Source: Methylobacter sp. (GTDB taxonomy: Bacteria > Pseudomonadota > Gammaproteobacteria > Methylococcales > Methylomonadaceae). From it: a DNA stretch of 64,000 nucleotides. The stretch is taken from NCBI RefSeq assembly GCF_004322395.1, contig NZ_SCTW01000154.1, positions 1 to 64,000 of the forward strand, in the 5' to 3' direction. This document shows positions 61,634-64,000 of the stretch, one piece after another. A program made the position numbers and the translations under genes. Position 1 is the stretch's first letter. Each line of letters starts with the position of its first letter. The notes under the pieces were generated by a model, which was not told the origin of the DNA, ran no database searches, and saw only the letters and a list, made by a program, of their open reading frames with translations.

Positions 61634-64000
61634 TTACTTAGGGGTGACACTGACATTGAGTAGTTGACCGCCGCCTGACGAGACGATGCTGATAGAATTG
61701 TTCGCTCCTGGCGAGACGCTACTATTGCGGTCATTGAAGCTCCAATTTCCGCCCCGGTTCGCCGTCACAGTGGCAACAATAGCTCCGTTCAAGTTGGGGC
61801 CGACACGGATAGTGACGATGTTGTTTCCTCCCGCCGTGCCGTTGAGTGTCCAGCGGCTGTCCCTCGCCTTGAATTCCGCTTTTTTCACTGTTATCTGGTC
61901 GATTACCGCAGCGGGATTGACCGTCACCGTCACCGTAGCCGTAGCCGTCAGGTTGTTGCCGTCAATAATGGTATAGCTGAACGTATTAGTGCCGCTGAAA
62001 CCTGCGTTCGGTGTATATGTGACAGTCTGACCGTTATTGATGACGACCGATCCATTGGCCGGGGCGGTGACTGACGTTATGCTCAGGATGTCGCCGTCCA
62101 CGTCACTATCGTTGCCGCGCACGGAGATAATAACCGGAGTACCGGCATTCGTCGTTGCCGTATCGTTTACCGCGACCGGCGCATCGTTTACAGCGGTAAC
62201 GGTTACAGTGACCGTAGCTGTGTCCGAGCCGCCTTTGCCGTCGGAAACGGTGTAGGTAAAACTGTCCGTGCCGTTGTAGTTGGCATTCGGCGTATAGTTG
62301 ACCGTATTTCCATTTATAGCCGCCGTGCCGTTAACGGGCTGAGTTAATGAGGCCACTGTCAATGCATCGCCGTCCGAATCGGTATCGCCTGCGAGCACAG
62401 CTATATTCACTGCCGTATCCTCAGCTGTCGTCGCACTATCGTCAACCGCCACTGGAGCGTTATTCGCCGCACTGACATTGAGGGTCACGGTTGCAAGGGC
62501 GGATGACTTGCCGCTGCCGTCCAGTGCCGTATATGTAAAGCCGTCTTGTCCGGTAAAATTAGTGTTGGGCGTATAGATGAACGAACCGTTCGGGTTGAGC
62601 ACAAGAGTACCGCTATTGACAGGGGCACCCAAAACAGCGGTCAGCGATGAGCCGTCGGGATCCGAATCATTGCCCAGCACACCGGGAGCGGCAATATCAA
62701 GCGCGGTATTTTGCAAGATGCCATAGGTATCGTTGACGGCCTGTGGCGGTTGACCCTCCACAACGGCTACATGCTCGATATCCGACCCGCCGGCGCTTGA
62801 AGTGACTCTGACTTTGTCGGGCACCACAGTCATGTTGGGAACCGTCAGCTTGCCGTTACTCAGATTGCCGATACCGAAAGTCGTGAGCGTCGGCGGGTTG
62901 AGCAGGTCGCTGGAGACGGCCTCAATGATCATATCCTTTGATTCCAGGTTGTATTCAGCACGGGTAATGTTTACGGCGTCGGTCAACAGGCTCAGCAACT
63001 TGGTGGGACCCTTGCCTGGACTATTGGCCGTCACACTGACTACTTTGGGCAAGATGCCGGCATTTGCCAGTGGCAAGCTGGTGTAGTACAAGCCGTTCCC
63101 ACCATCGACCAGACTATTTTCGCCGGCCGGCAGATTCGAGCCGCCGCTGACCGTCACATTAGACTGTAGATCCGAAGTGACAAAGATGTCTACCTGACCG
63201 GTACTATCGGCTTGGCGAGCATAGATGGACCGATTGACCACTAGCGCGGTCGGTTCAAGCTGCGTATAGATCTTTCCGGAGACGTTGAATAAGCTGGTCT
63301 GCACACTGCTGGTGCCACCGATACCATCGATATCGTTTGGGTCGATATTGAGCGCCGTCACGCCATCCAAGGCGACCGCCTGGATGCGGAAGAAATTCGT
63401 TTCGCAAGGGCTGCCGATGACAGTATGGGGCACGGCCGGGTCGCCGATGTATCCCGCAGGAGGGCTAGGCAAGACTTCCGGATTCCACTGCAGAACTGGT
63501 CCTATGCGGCCTTGATGCACTGAGTTGGCGGCGAAGGAGATATCGAAACTTTCGTTGATGGCGCGATTGCCTGGCGATGTAACGGTATAAATCTCTTGTC
63601 CCCAAGGATGGGTTACCGTGTAAATGCCGGGATTTCTGACATCAATGCGAATGCGCAGCCGCGTGAACGGAAACTGATCGCCGTCCTTGGGCGTTGCGGT
63701 CAAGAAAGCGGCCTCGACGCCGGTTACCAAGAGCGCATCGAGTACGGGATTATTATTGGGGCCAGTGATAATCGCGGTGTCGGCGGACGCCCAGAAGCCT
63801 TCGGCGCCAAAGCCGATTTGCTCCGAGAATAGATTTCCTTGAATAGGCGGGCTCGAGATACACAGGGCCGGGTCCAGGCACAATTCCATGGTCAGCCCGC
63901 TGGAGTCCTGAACAGTTAAAGGAAACTTGTTTTGCGGATTGACCGGGCCGATGTTCATCGGCGTCGCACCTTCGATTGGGCAGCCGCCGGGAAGAGCTTG
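61634..64000 (-). CDS. Secreted protein with cadherin-like repeats, copy 2 (N-terminus outside window)
   Basis: The frame is open to the window edge, so the start and signal peptide are missing; at least 788 residues are seen. Near the edge it reads ALPGGCPIEGATPMNIGPVN, then SSGLTMELCLDPALC, and RNPGIYTVTHPWGQEIYTVT, matching the copy-1 domain. At least three large repeats follow with cadherin/VCBS-type sequences (AVDDSATTAEDTAVNIAVLA, NYTPNANYNGTDSFTYTVSD, VTVTVTAVNDAPVAVNDTAT). The C-terminal domain ends NSISIVSSGGGQLLNVSVTP. It is a paralogue of the copy-1 protein with more repeats, presumably a secreted or surface fibre. Confidence 0.8.
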   Translation of the reverse strand, partial: QALPGGCPIEGATPMNIGPVNPQNKFPLTVQDSSGLTMELCLDPALCISSPPIQGNLFSEQIGFGAEGFWASADTAIITGPNNNPVLDALLVTGVEAAFLTATPKDGDQFPFTRLRIRIDVRNPGIYTVTHPWGQEIYTVTSPGNRAINESFDISFAANSVHQGRIGPVLQWNPEVLPSPPAGYIGDPAVPHTVIGSPCETNFFRIQAVALDGVTALNIDPNDIDGIGGTSSVQTSLFNVSGKIYTQLEPTALVVNRSIYARQADSTGQVDIFVTSDLQSNVTVSGGSNLPAGENSLVDGGNGLYYTSLPLANAGILPKVVSVTANSPGKGPTKLLSLLTDAVNITRAEYNLESKDMIIEAVSSDLLNPPTLTTFGIGNLSNGKLTVPNMTVVPDKVRVTSSAGGSDIEHVAVVEGQPPQAVNDTYGILQNTALDIAAPGVLGNDSDPDGSSLTAVLGAPVNSGTLVLNPNGSFIYTPNTNFTGQDGFTYTALDGSGKSSALATVTLNVSAANNAPVAVDDSATTAEDTAVNIAVLAGDTDSDGDALTVASLTQPVNGTAAINGNTVNYTPNANYNGTDSFTYTVSDGKGGSDTATVTVTVTAVNDAPVAVNDTATTNAGTPVIISVRGNDSDVDGDILSITSVTAPANGSVVINNGQTVTYTPNAGFSGTNTFSYTIIDGNNLTATATVTVTVNPAAVIDQITVKKAEFKARDSRWTLNGTAGGNNIVTIRVGPNLNGAIVATVTANRGGNWSFNDRNSSVSPGANNSISIVSSGGGQLLNVSVTPK

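Overview
The window looks like a chromosomal segment of a gammaproteobacterium. The order panE-hda-DUF2069-wrbA-yfgD/arsC, the cysG-type siroheme synthase, Fe-SOD, TTG-started purM and an E. coli yfaPQSTA-like alpha-2-macroglobulin operon all point that way. The density of c-type cytochrome and giant multicopper oxidase genes would suit an environmental metal-oxidising or methanotroph-like (Methylococcales-type) bacterium. No methane oxidation gene is present, so that placement is inference only.

Layout: 1-1.3 kb is wreckage of two insertion sequences, an ISAs1-type fragment interrupted by an IS3-type copy that carries an amber codon. 1.4-15.8 kb is mostly housekeeping: argG, a cytochrome c, cysG, tusA, a DNA glycosylase, a stand-alone MreB-like fragment, a large hybrid histidine kinase, sodB, and the arsC-wrbA-DUF2069-hda-panE operon on the minus strand. 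15.8-21.2 kb is an accessory island between yfgD/arsC and ubiA. It holds a phd/vapC toxin-antitoxin pair, a REP-associated tyrosine transposase with several REP palindromes, and a 1156-residue TIR-WD40-ROCO GTPase-zinc ribbon-DUF4365 protein. The island is bracketed by two imperfect copies of the ubiA leader. This is the best candidate for a poorly described (defence-like) system.

22.2-33.3 kb is a periplasmic alpha-2-macroglobulin operon (DUF2135, DUF2138, DUF1175, A2M with a CVEQ thioester motif, DUF2300, second DUF2135). A GIY-YIG nuclease gene and its palindromic repeats are inserted inside it. 33.6-45.2 kb contains metA with a P-loop ATPase, a nucleoside deaminase, purM, a HerA-like ATPase, a hemerythrin-PAS-GGDEF-EAL signalling protein and an arsR-arsC-acr3 arsenic operon.

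45.5-64 kb is a metal-oxidation cluster. It has a 1749-residue MofA/MnxG-type multicopper oxidase, two further multicopper oxidases, a SCO1/SenC-cytochrome c fusion next to one of them, a LuxR-family response regulator, and two large secreted paralogues with cadherin/Ig-like repeats (the last runs off the window). Together these look like a secreted Mn(II)/metal-oxidising system with its copper-loading and electron-transfer factor and its extracellular matrix or adhesin partners. The function is inferred from families, not shown by sequence alone.
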